NCBI RefSeq assembly: GCF_014161445.1
Contig: NZ_JABBXA010000002.1
Coordinates: 310,001 to 374,000 of the forward strand
Length of the DNA stretch: 64,000 bases
From: Microbispora sp. H13382
Lineage (GTDB): Bacteria; Actinomycetota; Actinomycetes; Streptosporangiales; Streptosporangiaceae
Direction of reading: 5' to 3'
Shown: positions 7,693-16,580 of the stretch, in pieces
How positions within the stretch are numbered: the first letter of the stretch is position 1
Layout of the letters: each line of letters begins with the position of its first letter
The notes under the pieces: model-generated
Told to the model about the DNA's origin: nothing
Databases searched by the model: none
Seen by the model: only the letters and a program-made list of their open reading frames with translations
Made by a program: the position numbers and the translations under genes

Positions 7693-8481
7693 GTGAAGCG
7701 TCTTGTCGCCAGCATGGCGATTGTTGTGTTGTCTGTTCTAGGGGTTGTGGCCCCCGCCCATGCGGTCACGGACCCGGTGGCCATACTCAAAAAACACCTC
7801 GTCCCCGATCATGGCGTACGGATCTCCATTGCCTGGAAGATGGATCAGGGCGGAGCGGCGATAAAATTCCGGCATGCCGGTGACCTGGGCTTCGATGCGT
7901 CTGGAGTGGTCACCTTCGATCTGGCCGGTCAGGCCAAAGTCGAAAACAAAGCGAAAGACATATTCGTCGGCACGAACGAGGGCCCCACCCGTTCCATCGC
8001 CATTGGCAATGAGACCTACAGCACCGGTGCCTACGACCACCTTCTGCCTGACGGTAAGGTCTGGGCGCGAATCGTCTCGCCCAAGGGCACTGTCGCTGCC
8101 CGACGCTACTCCCTCCTCAACATTCTCGACCCGGCCACGCTGAAGGCCGTGCTGGCTACGGCGAAGACCAAGGCGCCCGGCATGGAGCTTGATGGCGTGA
8201 AGACCACGCTCTATACCGGCGTGATCACGGTCAGGCAGGCGTCTCCCGGCACCAAGATGTCTGCCAGGGAGGGCGCGCAGCGGATCGGCTGGCGCTTGTG
8301 GATCGGCTCCGATGGTTTGATCAGGCGACAGATGACCACTACGACCAAGAGGATCCAGATTGGCAGGAGGGCCGCCAAGGAGCTTCTGAGCGAAGACATC
8401 CATTACAGCGCCTGGGGATCTGACGTGATCATCACCGCGCCACCGGCCGAGGAAGTTTGGGACGTCAAGTCCCCGTTCTGA
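7693..8481 (+). CDS. Secreted LppX/LprG-like protein of unknown ligand
   Basis: This 262-residue protein starts at a GTG preceded by GGGGAGGG. It has a signal peptide (KRLVASMAIVVLSVLGVVAPAHA) without a lipobox cysteine. The mature part shows alternating beta pattern with ETYSTGAYDHLLPDGKVW and LLNILDPATLKAVL, as in actinobacterial LolA-fold (LppX/LprAFG-like) exported proteins that bind lipids or act as hydrophobic-ligand carriers. The family assignment rests on pattern only. No partner gene is adjacent; it sits just right of the IS630 element. Confidence 0.65.
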   Translation: MKRLVASMAIVVLSVLGVVAPAHAVTDPVAILKKHLVPDHGVRISIAWKMDQGGAAIKFRHAGDLGFDASGVVTFDLAGQAKVENKAKDIFVGTNEGPTRSIAIGNETYSTGAYDHLLPDGKVWARIVSPKGTVAARRYSLLNILDPATLKAVLATAKTKAPGMELDGVKTTLYTGVITVRQASPGTKMSAREGAQRIGWRLWIGSDGLIRRQMTTTTKRIQIGRRAAKELLSEDIHYSAWGSDVIITAPPAEEVWDVKSPF

Positions 8482-9417
8482 CGCCTTGGCCGAGACCCCG
8501 CAGTGAAACGCCGTTGAACAGCGAGGGCACGCTTTGCGCATCGCAGCGTGCCCGGCTACAACGGGGGGCCGGCGGCTCGGCTGTGGACGCGAAGAGCGGC
8601 GATCAGCCAGTGCTCAATGGGCACGAGCCCTCTCCACCGGCAGTGCCCGCCTTCACCTCTGTTCCGTCACTCACGAGAACGAGCCTGCACCTTCGAGCCG
8701 CTGGAGACTCAAGCCGGAGGTCGTCTTGAGCGAGGGCCATCACCGGTCCTCGCCGGACTCGCCTCTGCCGTACGACGAATCGGCACAAGGTCGCCGATGT
8801 GATGGCCAATACGAGTCACGGCGTACCGTTCCCCTGCTACTGAGTAGCACCACCTGTTCGAAGGCTTCCCGTGCCTGCGCGACACGCTCCTGCCCGGTAC
8901 GGGTACGTGATCGCGCGGTGGCCGGTCACCCACGGGGCTGAGGGCGATCGCCGAGCCGGTGCCTCATGCCTGATGAGGGTGGGCGCGATCCCCGATCCAT
9001 GTGGGTGCCGGATCTCTCCTTCGGCTCCGGTGATCTGCCAGGCAGGCCGGTTCCGTCCTCTCGGTGGAGGGGCGCCGGGGCTTCCCGAAACTTAAAACCG
9101 GCGGGCCGATTGTTTCAGACAGATGGCCCTCAGAATATTGACGCTCAGGTCGACGGAGGCCTAATGTCCTGGAGCAATGATCGAGATGACATCCCGAAAG
9201 TTTCATCAGCAAGAGTGATGTCAGAAGGCTCTGCAGGTGAAACACCAGGTCGGCATGGCGGTGCTGGACCTGTCCGGCGCTCATGGTCCGGAGCCTGAAG
9301 TAGCACGGCACCGTCGCCGTCCTGCACACGTAGGAGGTGCCCGGCGAGCGCAGCGCGTTCTCTCGGTGCCGGGCCGCACATCACACCCCTGACCACAGCA
9401 AGCGAAAAGAGGTCGCC
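8482..9417. other. 935-bp intergenic region
   Basis: I see no gene here. Short ORFs on both strands lack family resemblance. The right third must contain the promoter of the sugar transporter operon; the candidate operator at 9196-9204 and a TGACATC/GATGTCA inverted pair around it are listed as a separate feature. Confidence 0.5.
9188..9222 (+). promoter_or_regulatory. Candidate LacI-type operator of the sugar ABC operon
   Basis: GAAAGTTTC (9196-9204) is a 9-base palindrome of the type bound by LacI-family regulators of xylan- and oligosaccharide-use genes in actinomycetes. It is enclosed by TGACATC and GATGTCA, an inverted pair. A similar CCCGAAACTT lies near 9085. It is about 215 bases upstream of the binding-protein start. 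No LacI gene is present nearby, so the regulator would act from elsewhere. Confidence 0.4.
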
Positions 9418-10695
9418 GTGAAGTTCCGCAAGGTCTCAGCGGTCGTGTTCGCCGCTACCGCGGCCCTCAGCATGGCAGCGTGCTCAGGCTCGTCGTCCGG
9501 GACTTCCTCCGGCGGGTCGGACGGCAAGTCGTTCGAGTTCTGGTCGTTCACCGGGATCAACGCGAAGGGGTCCGCGGAGGAGTACAAGAAGATAAAGCCG
9601 GACGTGCAGATCAAGCTGACCGAGGTGGGGAACGCACAGGAGACGGCGCAGGCGCTCACCACCGCGCTCGCCGGCGGCAAAGTGCCCGACCTGGTGCTGA
9701 TCCAGGGCGACGACCTGCCCAAGTTCGTCCAGCAGCCGCAGAACTTCGTCGACCTGCGCACGATGGGCGCCGACAAGATCAAGGGCGACTACCTCGACTG
9801 GGTGATCAGCCAGTCCACGACCAAGGACGGCGCGATCATCGGTATCCCGACCGACGTCGGCGGCATGGCCATCGCCTACCGGACCGACCTGTTCAAGGAG
9901 GCCGGGCTGCCGACGGACCGCGAGGAGGTGAGCAAGCTCTGGCCCACCTGGGACGCCTTCATCGAGACCGGCAAGAAGTACACGGCGGCCACCGGCAAGG
10001 CGTTCATCGACAACGCCGGCGGGAGCATCTACTCGCAGGTTGTCAACCAGGGGCAGGAGAAGTACTACGACCCCGCGGGCAATCTGGTGTACGAACAGAG
10101 CCCCCAGGTCAAGACCGCCTTCGACCTGGCGCTCAAGGCCGTGGCCGCCGGGATCACCGCCAAGCAGAGCACGTTCACCGAAGGCTGGAGCGCCGCGATG
10201 AAGAGGGGGGACTTCGCCGCCATCGCCGCACCGGTCTGGTTGCTCGGCTCCATCCGCGACAACGCCCCCGACACCAAGGGCAATTGGGATATCGCCACGA
10301 TCCCCGGCGGCTCGGGCAACTGGGGCGGCAGCTTCCTCGCCATCCCCAAGGGCGCCAAGAACCCGAAGGCCGCCTGGGACTACATCGCCGCCACGCAGTC
10401 GCCGCAGGGCCAGCTTGATCACTTCTCTCAGGCCAGGTCACTGCCCTCGACCCCGTCGGTCTACCAGGACCCGAAGCTCACCTCGGTCAAGGACCCGTTC
10501 TTCTCCGGCGCGCCCATCGGCACGATTTACACCAACTCGCTGCTCGGCCTCAAGCCGTTCCTCATCGGGCCGGACAGCACCACGATCGGCATTGAGTTCA
10601 CGAACGCCATCGCCAACGTCGAGCAGGGCAAGGGTGACCCCGCGAAGGCGTGGGACGCGGCGGTGACCAACATCAAGACCGCGATCGGCGGCTAG
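9418..10695 (+). CDS. ABC transporter sugar-binding lipoprotein (CUT1)
   Basis: This 425-residue extracellular solute-binding protein of family 1 has an N-terminal signal (KFRKVSAVVFAATAALSM) ending in AAC, a lipidation site, followed by a Ser/Gly linker. The mature part has the family landmarks EFWSFTG, PDLVLIQGDDLPKF, GIPTDVGGMAIAYRTDLFKEAG and the C-terminal GKGDPAKAWDAAV. It delivers a sugar or oligosaccharide to the two permeases downstream. The GTG at 9418, after AAGAGG, is preferred over an upstream ATG because it begins the signal peptide. The substrate is not known. Confidence 0.9.
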   Translation: MKFRKVSAVVFAATAALSMAACSGSSSGTSSGGSDGKSFEFWSFTGINAKGSAEEYKKIKPDVQIKLTEVGNAQETAQALTTALAGGKVPDLVLIQGDDLPKFVQQPQNFVDLRTMGADKIKGDYLDWVISQSTTKDGAIIGIPTDVGGMAIAYRTDLFKEAGLPTDREEVSKLWPTWDAFIETGKKYTAATGKAFIDNAGGSIYSQVVNQGQEKYYDPAGNLVYEQSPQVKTAFDLALKAVAAGITAKQSTFTEGWSAAMKRGDFAAIAAPVWLLGSIRDNAPDTKGNWDIATIPGGSGNWGGSFLAIPKGAKNPKAAWDYIAATQSPQGQLDHFSQARSLPSTPSVYQDPKLTSVKDPFFSGAPIGTIYTNSLLGLKPFLIGPDSTTIGIEFTNAIANVEQGKGDPAKAWDAAVTNIKTAIGG

Positions 10696-10708
10696 GACCT
10701 TTCACGTG

Positions 10709-10751
10709 CGCCGCCGGCGCGTGCCGTCCCCACCGGCACGCGCCGGCGGCG
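10709..10751 (+). other. Intercistronic 18-bp hairpin in sugar ABC operon
   Basis: Bases 10709-10726 pair perfectly with 10734-10751 around a 7-base loop, between the binding-protein stop and the first permease start. Such hairpins stabilise the upstream message and reduce read-through, giving more binding protein than permease, as in malE-malF. A 5' leader of the permease is 16 bases further on. Confidence 0.7.
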
Positions 10752-10767
10752 GGGAAGTGAGCAGACC

Positions 10768-11724
10768 GTGACGACGAGCATCAGCCCCACCAAGGCGAGC
10801 CTGCCTCCGGCCCCGCCGGTGCAGGCGGCGCGGCGTCGTTTCACCGAGATCGTCGCCCCCTACGCCTACATCGCCCCGTTCTTCGTGCTCTTCGCGGTGT
10901 TCGGCCTCATCCCGCTGCTGTTCACCTTCTACGTGGCGCTGTTCGACTGGAACCCGATCGGCGAGCACGTGTTCGTCGGCCTGGACAACTTCAGCCGGCT
11001 GGTCGAGGACGTGCGGTTCTGGAACGCGGCGCGCAACACTGTGAGCATCTGGCTGCTGTCCACCGTGCCGCAGTTGCTGGTCGCGCTGGTGCTCGCGCAC
11101 CTGCTCAACCACGTACGGCTGCGCCTCGCTCTGTTCTTCCGCATGACGATGCTCGTGCCGTACATCACCTCGGTGGCCGCCACGGCCATCGTGTTCGTCC
11201 AGATGTTCGACCGCGACTACGGGTTGCTGAACTGGCTGCTCGGCCTGGTGGGTTTCGAGCACATCGACTTCACCCAGTCGGTGATGGGCAGCCATGTGCT
11301 GATCGCCGTCATGGTGACCTGGCGGTGGTTCGGCTACACGACGCTGCTCTACCTGGCCTCACTGCAGGCGGTTCCCCGGGCGATCTACGAGGCGGCCGCC
11401 GTCGACGGGGCCGGAAATGCGCGGCAGTTCCTGCACATCTCCCTCCCCGCGTTGCGGCCGGTCATCGTGTTCACGATCGTGACCTCGACGATCGGCGGGC
11501 TGCAGATCTTCACCGAGGCCCTGCTCGTGAACCGCGGCGCGGCCAACACCTGTGGGCCGATCCGTCAGTGCCAGACGCTCACTCTCTTCCTGTTCGAGCA
11601 GGGGTTCATCCAGTTCAAGTTCGGTTACGCCGCGGCGGTCGGCGTGGCGCTGTTCGTGATGGTCGTCGCGCTCGCCGGCCTCAACTACTTCCTGTCCACC
11701 CGGATCCGCCCGGTCAAGGGCTGA
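10768..11724 (+). CDS. ABC transporter permease, MalF/CebF type
   Basis: This 318-residue inner membrane protein has six predicted transmembrane segments. The cytoplasmic EAA loop that docks the ATPase is AIYEAAAVDGAGNARQFLHI followed by SLPALRP. The GTG start lies after GGGGAAGTGAG. It pairs with the permease that starts 10 bases after its stop to form the CUT1 translocation pore. No ATP-binding subunit is encoded in the operon, as is common in actinomycetes where one MsiK-type ATPase serves many sugar importers. Confidence 0.92.
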   Translation: MTTSISPTKASLPPAPPVQAARRRFTEIVAPYAYIAPFFVLFAVFGLIPLLFTFYVALFDWNPIGEHVFVGLDNFSRLVEDVRFWNAARNTVSIWLLSTVPQLLVALVLAHLLNHVRLRLALFFRMTMLVPYITSVAATAIVFVQMFDRDYGLLNWLLGLVGFEHIDFTQSVMGSHVLIAVMVTWRWFGYTTLLYLASLQAVPRAIYEAAAVDGAGNARQFLHISLPALRPVIVFTIVTSTIGGLQIFTEALLVNRGAANTCGPIRQCQTLTLFLFEQGFIQFKFGYAAAVGVALFVMVVALAGLNYFLSTRIRPVKG

Positions 11725-11734
11725 GGGGGCGATC

Positions 11735-12577
11735 ATGCGTACGACGAGGCCACGCTCCGGTGATCGTGTCCGATGGTGGGTCTACGCGCTGCTGGCGCTC
11801 GCCGCCTTCGCCTGCCTGTTCCCCCTGTACTGGATGTTCATCGTCGCCACCACCGACACCGCGACGGCGATCAAGTTGCCGCCCGAGATCGTGCCGGGCG
11901 GCAACTTCTTCCACCTCGCCGGCCTGGTGTTCTCGACCGTGCCGTTCGTCCGGTCGATCGTCAACAGCCTGGTCGTGGCCGGGTCGATCGGCGTGGGCCA
12001 GGCGGTGCTGTGCGCGCTGGCGGGCTTCGCGTTCGCCAAGATGCGCTTCCGCGGCCGCAACGCGCTGTTCCTGTTCGTCGTCCTGACGATGACCGTGCCG
12101 ACCCAGCTCGCCATCGTCCCCCAGTACATGATCATCTCGTCGCTGGGCTGGGTGGACACGCTCCAGGCGCTGATCGTCCCCGGGTTGGCCAACGCCTTCG
12201 GCATCTTCTGGATGCGTCAGCACATATCGTCCGCGATCAGTGACGAGATCCTTCAGGCGGCCCGCATCGACGGAGCGTCGACCTGGCAGATCTTCTGGCG
12301 CGTCGCGTTCCCGCTGGTGCGTCCCGCCGCCTTCGTGCTCGGTCTGCTGGGCTTCGTCACCGCGTGGAACGACTTCCTGTGGCCGTTCGTGGTGCTGAAG
12401 TCGCCGGAGATGTACACCGTCCAGATCGCGATCAAGGCGTTGCAGAACAGCTTCAACATCGACCTCGGGCTCGCCATGTCCGGCTCCTTCCTCGCCACCC
12501 TCCCGCTGCTCGTCCTGTTCGTCTTCGTCGGGCGGCGCATGGTGGCCGGGATCATGAATGGCGCCTTCAAGGGCTGA
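11735..12577 (+). CDS. ABC transporter permease, MalG/CebG type
   Basis: This 280-residue protein has six predicted membrane segments. The EAA motif reads ILQAARIDGASTWQIFWRVA then FPLVRP, typical of the second permease of CUT1 importers. It is the last gene of the operon and is followed by a hairpin at 12616-12648. Confidence 0.92.
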   Translation: MRTTRPRSGDRVRWWVYALLALAAFACLFPLYWMFIVATTDTATAIKLPPEIVPGGNFFHLAGLVFSTVPFVRSIVNSLVVAGSIGVGQAVLCALAGFAFAKMRFRGRNALFLFVVLTMTVPTQLAIVPQYMIISSLGWVDTLQALIVPGLANAFGIFWMRQHISSAISDEILQAARIDGASTWQIFWRVAFPLVRPAAFVLGLLGFVTAWNDFLWPFVVLKSPEMYTVQIAIKALQNSFNIDLGLAMSGSFLATLPLLVLFVFVGRRMVAGIMNGAFKG

Positions 12578-12615
12578 GGCCGCCGTCGAGTGGGCCTTCG
12601 CGCTTTTCGGTGTCC

Positions 12616-12648
12616 GGCCGGCCACCTCGCCGAGCGAGGCGGCCGGCC
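12616..12648. terminator. Bidirectional hairpin between convergent genes
   Basis: GGCCGGCC and CTCGC on the left pair with GCGAG and GGCCGGCC on the right. It separates the sugar ABC operon from the convergent secreted protein gene. There is no T run, as is usual in high-GC genomes. Confidence 0.6.
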
Positions 12649-12657
12649 TGTTCCGGG

Positions 12658-13089
12658 TCAGGCCGTGGTCTGCTTCTCGTTCCAGGTGTAGTAGAGGTAG
12701 GTGCTGCCGGGCCCGGTCAGCGTGCCGTAGACCTGCCAGAAGCTGTTGGGGCCGAGCGAGTAGCGGAAGACCTTGTCTCCGGGCCGGTCGTCCACGAACA
12801 CGGACTGTGTCCCGTTGTTCCAGATCCGTACCTCGATGGTGAATGTCTCGGTGTCCGGGATGTCGAGGCAGACCTCGTACGTGTACTCCAACGGGCCGCC
12901 GATGTTGTAGCTGTGACCGTCCACCGCCGGCCGCTGGACGTTGGTGGGGACGTAGCTGTTCACGACCCGGGTGTACTCGCCCGTGGAGCAGTCGACCGCA
13001 GGGGCGGCTGCGGACGCGGGACTGACGCCGGTGAGCGTGGCGCCGAGGACGCCGGCGGCGACTGCGAGAACGGAGATGGTGCGGTTCAT
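12658..13089 (-). CDS. Small secreted protein of unknown function
   Basis: This 143-residue protein has a Sec signal peptide (MNRTISVLAVAAGVLGATLT, cleavage after ASA). The mature part has two cysteines (VDCST and EVCLD), which could form a disulphide, and a beta-rich aromatic composition (YEVCLDIPDTETFTIEVRIW, FWQVYGTLTG). I recognise no family. The ATG at 13089 is preferred to one four codons upstream because AGGAGAGG lies directly before it. It stands alone. Confidence 0.7.
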   Translation of the reverse strand: MNRTISVLAVAAGVLGATLTGVSPASAAAPAVDCSTGEYTRVVNSYVPTNVQRPAVDGHSYNIGGPLEYTYEVCLDIPDTETFTIEVRIWNNGTQSVFVDDRPGDKVFRYSLGPNSFWQVYGTLTGPGSTYLYYTWNEKQTTA

Positions 13090-13246
13090 GCCTCTCCTCA
13101 TCCGTGCAGTGACCCCCCAACCAAGTAGTTGAAGGCTGAACTGATTCTGGCGCGATCAACGCATTTGGACAAGTGTGGGCAAAAATCGAAACACGTACGA
13201 GTAAAGTCCCCGGGCTGCCTCGTGCGCAGTCGGCGGTCCAGCGCTG

Positions 13247-14854
13247 TCAGACGCCCAGGTCCCGGCGCTGGTGCATCCGTCCGTTTCCGTCGAGCTCGAT
13301 GATGGTGTCGACGCCGATCCGCTCAAGGAACGCGAAGTCATGACTGACGATGAGGAGCGCGCCGCGGTACGCGTCGAGGGCTTCGGCGAGTTGCTCGACG
13401 CTGGCGATGTCGAGGTTGTTCGTCGGCTCGTCCAGGATCAGCAGTTGGGCAGGCGGCTCGGCCAGGAGGAGCCGGGCGAGCGAGGCCCGGAAGCGCTCCC
13501 CGCCGGAGAGCGTGCGGACGGGGCGGTCCACGCTGTCACCACGGAGCAACAGCCGGGCGAGCTGGTTGCGGATCGTGCCCGCCGGCGTGCCCGGGGCGAC
13601 GGCCCGCACGTTCTCCATCGCGCTGGCGTCTTCATCGAGCCCGTCCAGGCGTTGCGGAAGGAAACCGACGAGTTCGGTCACAAGGCGGCCGTGCGGTCGC
13701 CCGGGCGTCGGCTCGGCATGTCGCACGAGCTGCTCGATCAGAGTGGACTTCCCGGCACCGTTCGCGCCGACGAGCGCTACCCGTTCCGGGCCCTGGATCA
13801 CGATGGTCCGGCCCTCGTCCTCCAGCTCCGCCAGTCGCCGCCCGCGCGGGACGTCCGGATCGGGCAGCACCAGATGGATGTGCTCCTCATCGCGGACGCG
13901 TGCGTCCGCGGCGTCGACTGCGGCCTGCGCGGCCTGGACCTTGTCGTCGAGTGTCGAACGGAGTGATCCCGCGGACGCCTGGGCCTTACTGGCGCGGTTG
14001 CCGGCGAGGATCTTCGGGATGCCGCCGTCCTTCTGGGTCTTCTTCCCTGTCCGCTCGCGGCGCGCCAGCTTCGTCTCTGCCTCGATGCGTTGCCGCTTCT
14101 CGACCTTGAGCGCCTGCTGAGCCGAACGAGCGGCCTGCACGGCGGCTGCCTGCTCCTGCTCCTGGTGCTCCTTCCATGCGCTGTACGGGCCGCCGAATGT
14201 GGCCAGGGTGCCGCTGTACAGCTCCGTGGTGTTGTCCATGTGCTCCAGTAGATCGAGGTCGTGGCTCACGACGACGAGCGTCCCGGGCCACTGGTCGACG
14301 AACTCGGCCAGCTTGGCGCGCGTGGCGCGGTCGAGGTTGTTCGTGGGTTCGTCGAGCAGGGTGATCGGGGTGCGGCGGACGCGCAGCCCGGTGATCGCGA
14401 TGAGCATGCCTTCGCCGCCGGAGACCTCGGCGACGCGGCGGTCGAGGTCCGCGGCGGAGAATCCGATGTGGCGCAGGGCTTCGTCGGCACGGGACTCGAT
14501 GTCCCAGTCGTCACCGATCACATCGAAGTGGCGTTGGTCGGCGTCGCCGGACTCGATCGCCTTGATCGCGGCGAGGGTCCCGTGGATGCCGAGTAGCTCG
14601 GCGACGGTGGTGTCCTGACGCAGTGTGAGCGTCTGCGGCAGGTAACCGACCTCGCCCACGACGTCGATCTGCCCGGCAGTCGGCTGCAGGTCACCGGCGA
14701 TGAGCCGGAGCAGGGTGGACTTGCCTGCGCCATTGCGGCCGATCAGTCCGGTCCGGCCGGTGCCGAAAGTGCCGTTGACCCCGGCGAGCGCGATGATGCC
14801 GTCGGGCCACTCGAAGGTCAGATCACGGAGGGTGATGGCGGATTTCGTCGACAT
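13247..14854 (-). CDS. ABC-F family ATPase
   Basis: This 535-residue protein has two nucleotide-binding domains and no membrane segment. Domain 1: GRNGAGKST near residue 40, signature VSGGEGM, and LLDEPTNNLD. Domain 2: GANGAGKST, LSGGERF, and LILDEPTNNLD. Between them is a Lys/Arg/Glu-rich coiled linker (residues about 235-300), the P-site tRNA interaction element of ABC-F proteins. These bind the ribosome E site. Some members give resistance to macrolides, lincosamides or streptogramins, and others are general translation factors. Which applies here is open. The 555-base upstream region without genes is compatible with a regulated leader. Confidence 0.88.
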   Translation of the reverse strand: MSTKSAITLRDLTFEWPDGIIALAGVNGTFGTGRTGLIGRNGAGKSTLLRLIAGDLQPTAGQIDVVGEVGYLPQTLTLRQDTTVAELLGIHGTLAAIKAIESGDADQRHFDVIGDDWDIESRADEALRHIGFSAADLDRRVAEVSGGEGMLIAITGLRVRRTPITLLDEPTNNLDRATRAKLAEFVDQWPGTLVVVSHDLDLLEHMDNTTELYSGTLATFGGPYSAWKEHQEQEQAAAVQAARSAQQALKVEKRQRIEAETKLARRERTGKKTQKDGGIPKILAGNRASKAQASAGSLRSTLDDKVQAAQAAVDAADARVRDEEHIHLVLPDPDVPRGRRLAELEDEGRTIVIQGPERVALVGANGAGKSTLIEQLVRHAEPTPGRPHGRLVTELVGFLPQRLDGLDEDASAMENVRAVAPGTPAGTIRNQLARLLLRGDSVDRPVRTLSGGERFRASLARLLLAEPPAQLLILDEPTNNLDIASVEQLAEALDAYRGALLIVSHDFAFLERIGVDTIIELDGNGRMHQRRDLGV

Positions 14855-15409
14855 TGCGGTGTTTCTCTTTCCCTATCCCCGTCGACCGCGCGGTGTGGCA
14901 TGGCGATGCCAACGTGAACGGGTCGCGGGAGCCGGCGGAACTGGCAGGACAACCGGCCACGGGGCCGTGGGCCGACGCGGGCGAGAGGGTTCGACCGGAA
15001 CGGGCACGAATCACGCTCCTGCGGCAAGGGAGCCGCTACCCGGACGCCGGGCAGGAGGAGGTCGCGTACCTGGCAGGTCGTAGTCGCGCGTTCGCGGTCA
15101 GGCACCTGGGACCGAGGCCGGTGCGATGCGAACGTGCCGGCGAGATCACGCGTCGGTGTCAATGCCCGGAAGGGCGGACTCACGCGCGTGCGTTGCGAAA
15201 CGATTGTTCACTGGTACGGACGATGCCCGCACAAGTGAAGCCACCGGCAGTTCGGTGGCTAGGCTCTGTCCACCTCGATCAGTCCCATGCCGGGCACCTT
15301 ACCAGCCCTTGTATCTCGCCCGAGCGCGACTGGCAGGGCGGGCCGTCGTGCCCGCCCCGCGACGAGGGAGACCCCATTCAAAGCCCAGGCTAGGAGTGCC
15401 CTGCCCCAC
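14855..15409 (-). promoter_or_regulatory. Long upstream region of the ABC-F gene with hairpin
   Basis: I see no convincing gene here. On the minus strand a hairpin (AGCCACCG pairing with CGGTGGCT, 15239-15260) lies about 385 bases before the ABC-F start. Antibiotic-responsive ABC-F genes often have long attenuated leaders, but I could not define a leader peptide or terminator pair. Confidence 0.3.
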
Positions 15410-15812
15410 TCACGATGCCGCCTGGATGGCGGCCCGGACCTGCTGGGCGAGTCCGCGCACGGTGTAGTCCGCGGGAAGGCTGTCGATCAGCACGACATCG
15501 GAGATGGCGTTATTGGCACGCAGGGGCAGGATCTCCTGGTATTCCGCCGAGTTGTACCACCGGTCGGCGGCGGCTCGGTCGGGGAACTCCATGAGGACGA
15601 CCAGGCCCGGCCATGCTCCTTCCACGACGCTGACCTCGCCGTTCGCGAGCCACTTGCCGCCGTAGGGCTTCACGGTGGCCTCGACCTGTTCGAGGTAGGA
15701 CAGACCCGCTTCGTCCGTGGGCGGCGTTGCTCGAAAGGCTCCACGCCTCGTACGTGATCGGGGGGACCCGCGGATTCCGTGGTGTACGGCCCCCCGCATA
15801 GATGGTGCTCAT
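15410..15812 (-). pseudogene. DUF1330-like protein, N-terminus probably frameshifted
   Basis: The C-terminal 95 residues fit the DUF1330 dimeric alpha/beta-barrel fold: LSYLEQVEATVKPYGGKWL, VVEGAWPGLVVLMEFPD, WYNSAEYQEILPLRANN. An appropriate N-terminus (MSTIYA) is seen only in another frame, beginning at 15812. One or two indels near 15730-15790 probably separate the halves. A shorter product from an internal start remains possible. The function of the family is poorly defined. Confidence 0.6.
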
Positions 15813-15906
15813 AATTTACTTCTCGCGCGGCACGTCGGCCTCGGACGCCCGGAATCCAGCCTCCGGCACGTTCCCGGTGATGAATCGAAGCGACGAGGGA
15901 TCGAAG

Positions 15907-15999
15907 ATGAGTCGAGTATCGCAGGCTGAGGCACGGGCCAACCGGAAACGTGTGGTGGAATCCGCATCGCGACTCTTCCGCGAACAGCGACTCGGCTGA
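15907..15999 (+). pseudogene. TetR-family regulator, N-terminal stub
   Basis: MSRVSQAEARANRKRVVESA then SRLFREQRLG is the first helix of a TetR-type DNA-binding domain, but a stop follows after 30 residues and no remaining helix-turn-helix or ligand domain is found downstream. It is a remnant beside the damaged DUF1330 gene, so the pair was probably a regulator and its target. Confidence 0.6.
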
Positions 16000-16026
16000 C
16001 CGAATGAACGACCACGGAGCCGTCGG

Positions 16027-16491
16027 TTAGATCAGGTCCAGCACTCCGACTCTCTGGCCACCGCTTTCCTCGCCGGTGAGCTGGAACCCGAGCTTCCGGT
16101 AGAAGCCTTCGGGCCCGTCTTCCGCCGGCTCCCACGTGACGTACATCCGCGTGGCGCCGCGACGCCCGACTTCGGCGGCCACGGCCCTGACGGCGAATCG
16201 GCCGACGCCCTGTCCCTGGGCCTCGGGTGTCACGTTGAGGCGCCACAGGCCTGACCGGAAGTCGATCCCCTTGCCGTCCCAATCGATGTCGATGAAGGCC
16301 ATGAGGAATCCGACCGGACGGTCACCGTCGAGGATGAGGCGGGGCCAGGCCACCTGCGGCTGCACGTAGGCCTCGGCCAGGGACTTCACCACCGGCGAGA
16401 CGAAGCGCTCCTGGTCGGGGCGGACTTTGACAGCCATGGCCGTCTCGACGTTGGCAGGAGTGATCGGCACCAGCCGTAGCGACTCGTTCAT
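16027..16491 (-). CDS. GNAT-family N-acetyltransferase
   Basis: This protein has about 154 residues. It begins MNESLRLVPITPANVETAMA and carries the GNAT core: WRLNVTPEAQGQGVGRFAV (motif A acetyl-CoA pyrophosphate loop Q/R-x-x-G-x-G/A variant) and FYRKLGFQLTG near the C-terminus. It resembles the SpeG/diamine-acetyltransferase-like GNATs with an N-terminal LRLVPIT. Substrate unknown. Start choice is uncertain: in-frame ATGs also occur at 16503 and 16521 and none has a strong ribosome binding site. Confidence 0.8.
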   Translation of the reverse strand: MNESLRLVPITPANVETAMAVKVRPDQERFVSPVVKSLAEAYVQPQVAWPRLILDGDRPVGFLMAFIDIDWDGKGIDFRSGLWRLNVTPEAQGQGVGRFAVRAVAAEVGRRGATRMYVTWEPAEDGPEGFYRKLGFQLTGEESGGQRVGVLDLI

Positions 16492-16580
16492 GAAAGAGAC
16501 CATAAGCGCCGTGATCGCCATGGCGGGGATGCTTGCGGGCAGGCCCTCGGAGAAGGGCCTGCCCGTCCTCGGATCACGTG

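Noticed and set aside
8534..8941. A 135-codon ORF in the 8.5-9.4 kb gap
   Set aside because: Codon third-position bias is poor and there is no recognisable domain or ribosome binding site.
15130..15170. WhiB7/WblC-type promoter for the ABC-F gene based on TTGACA on the minus strand
   Set aside because: There is no -10 box at the right distance and no AT-rich element upstream.
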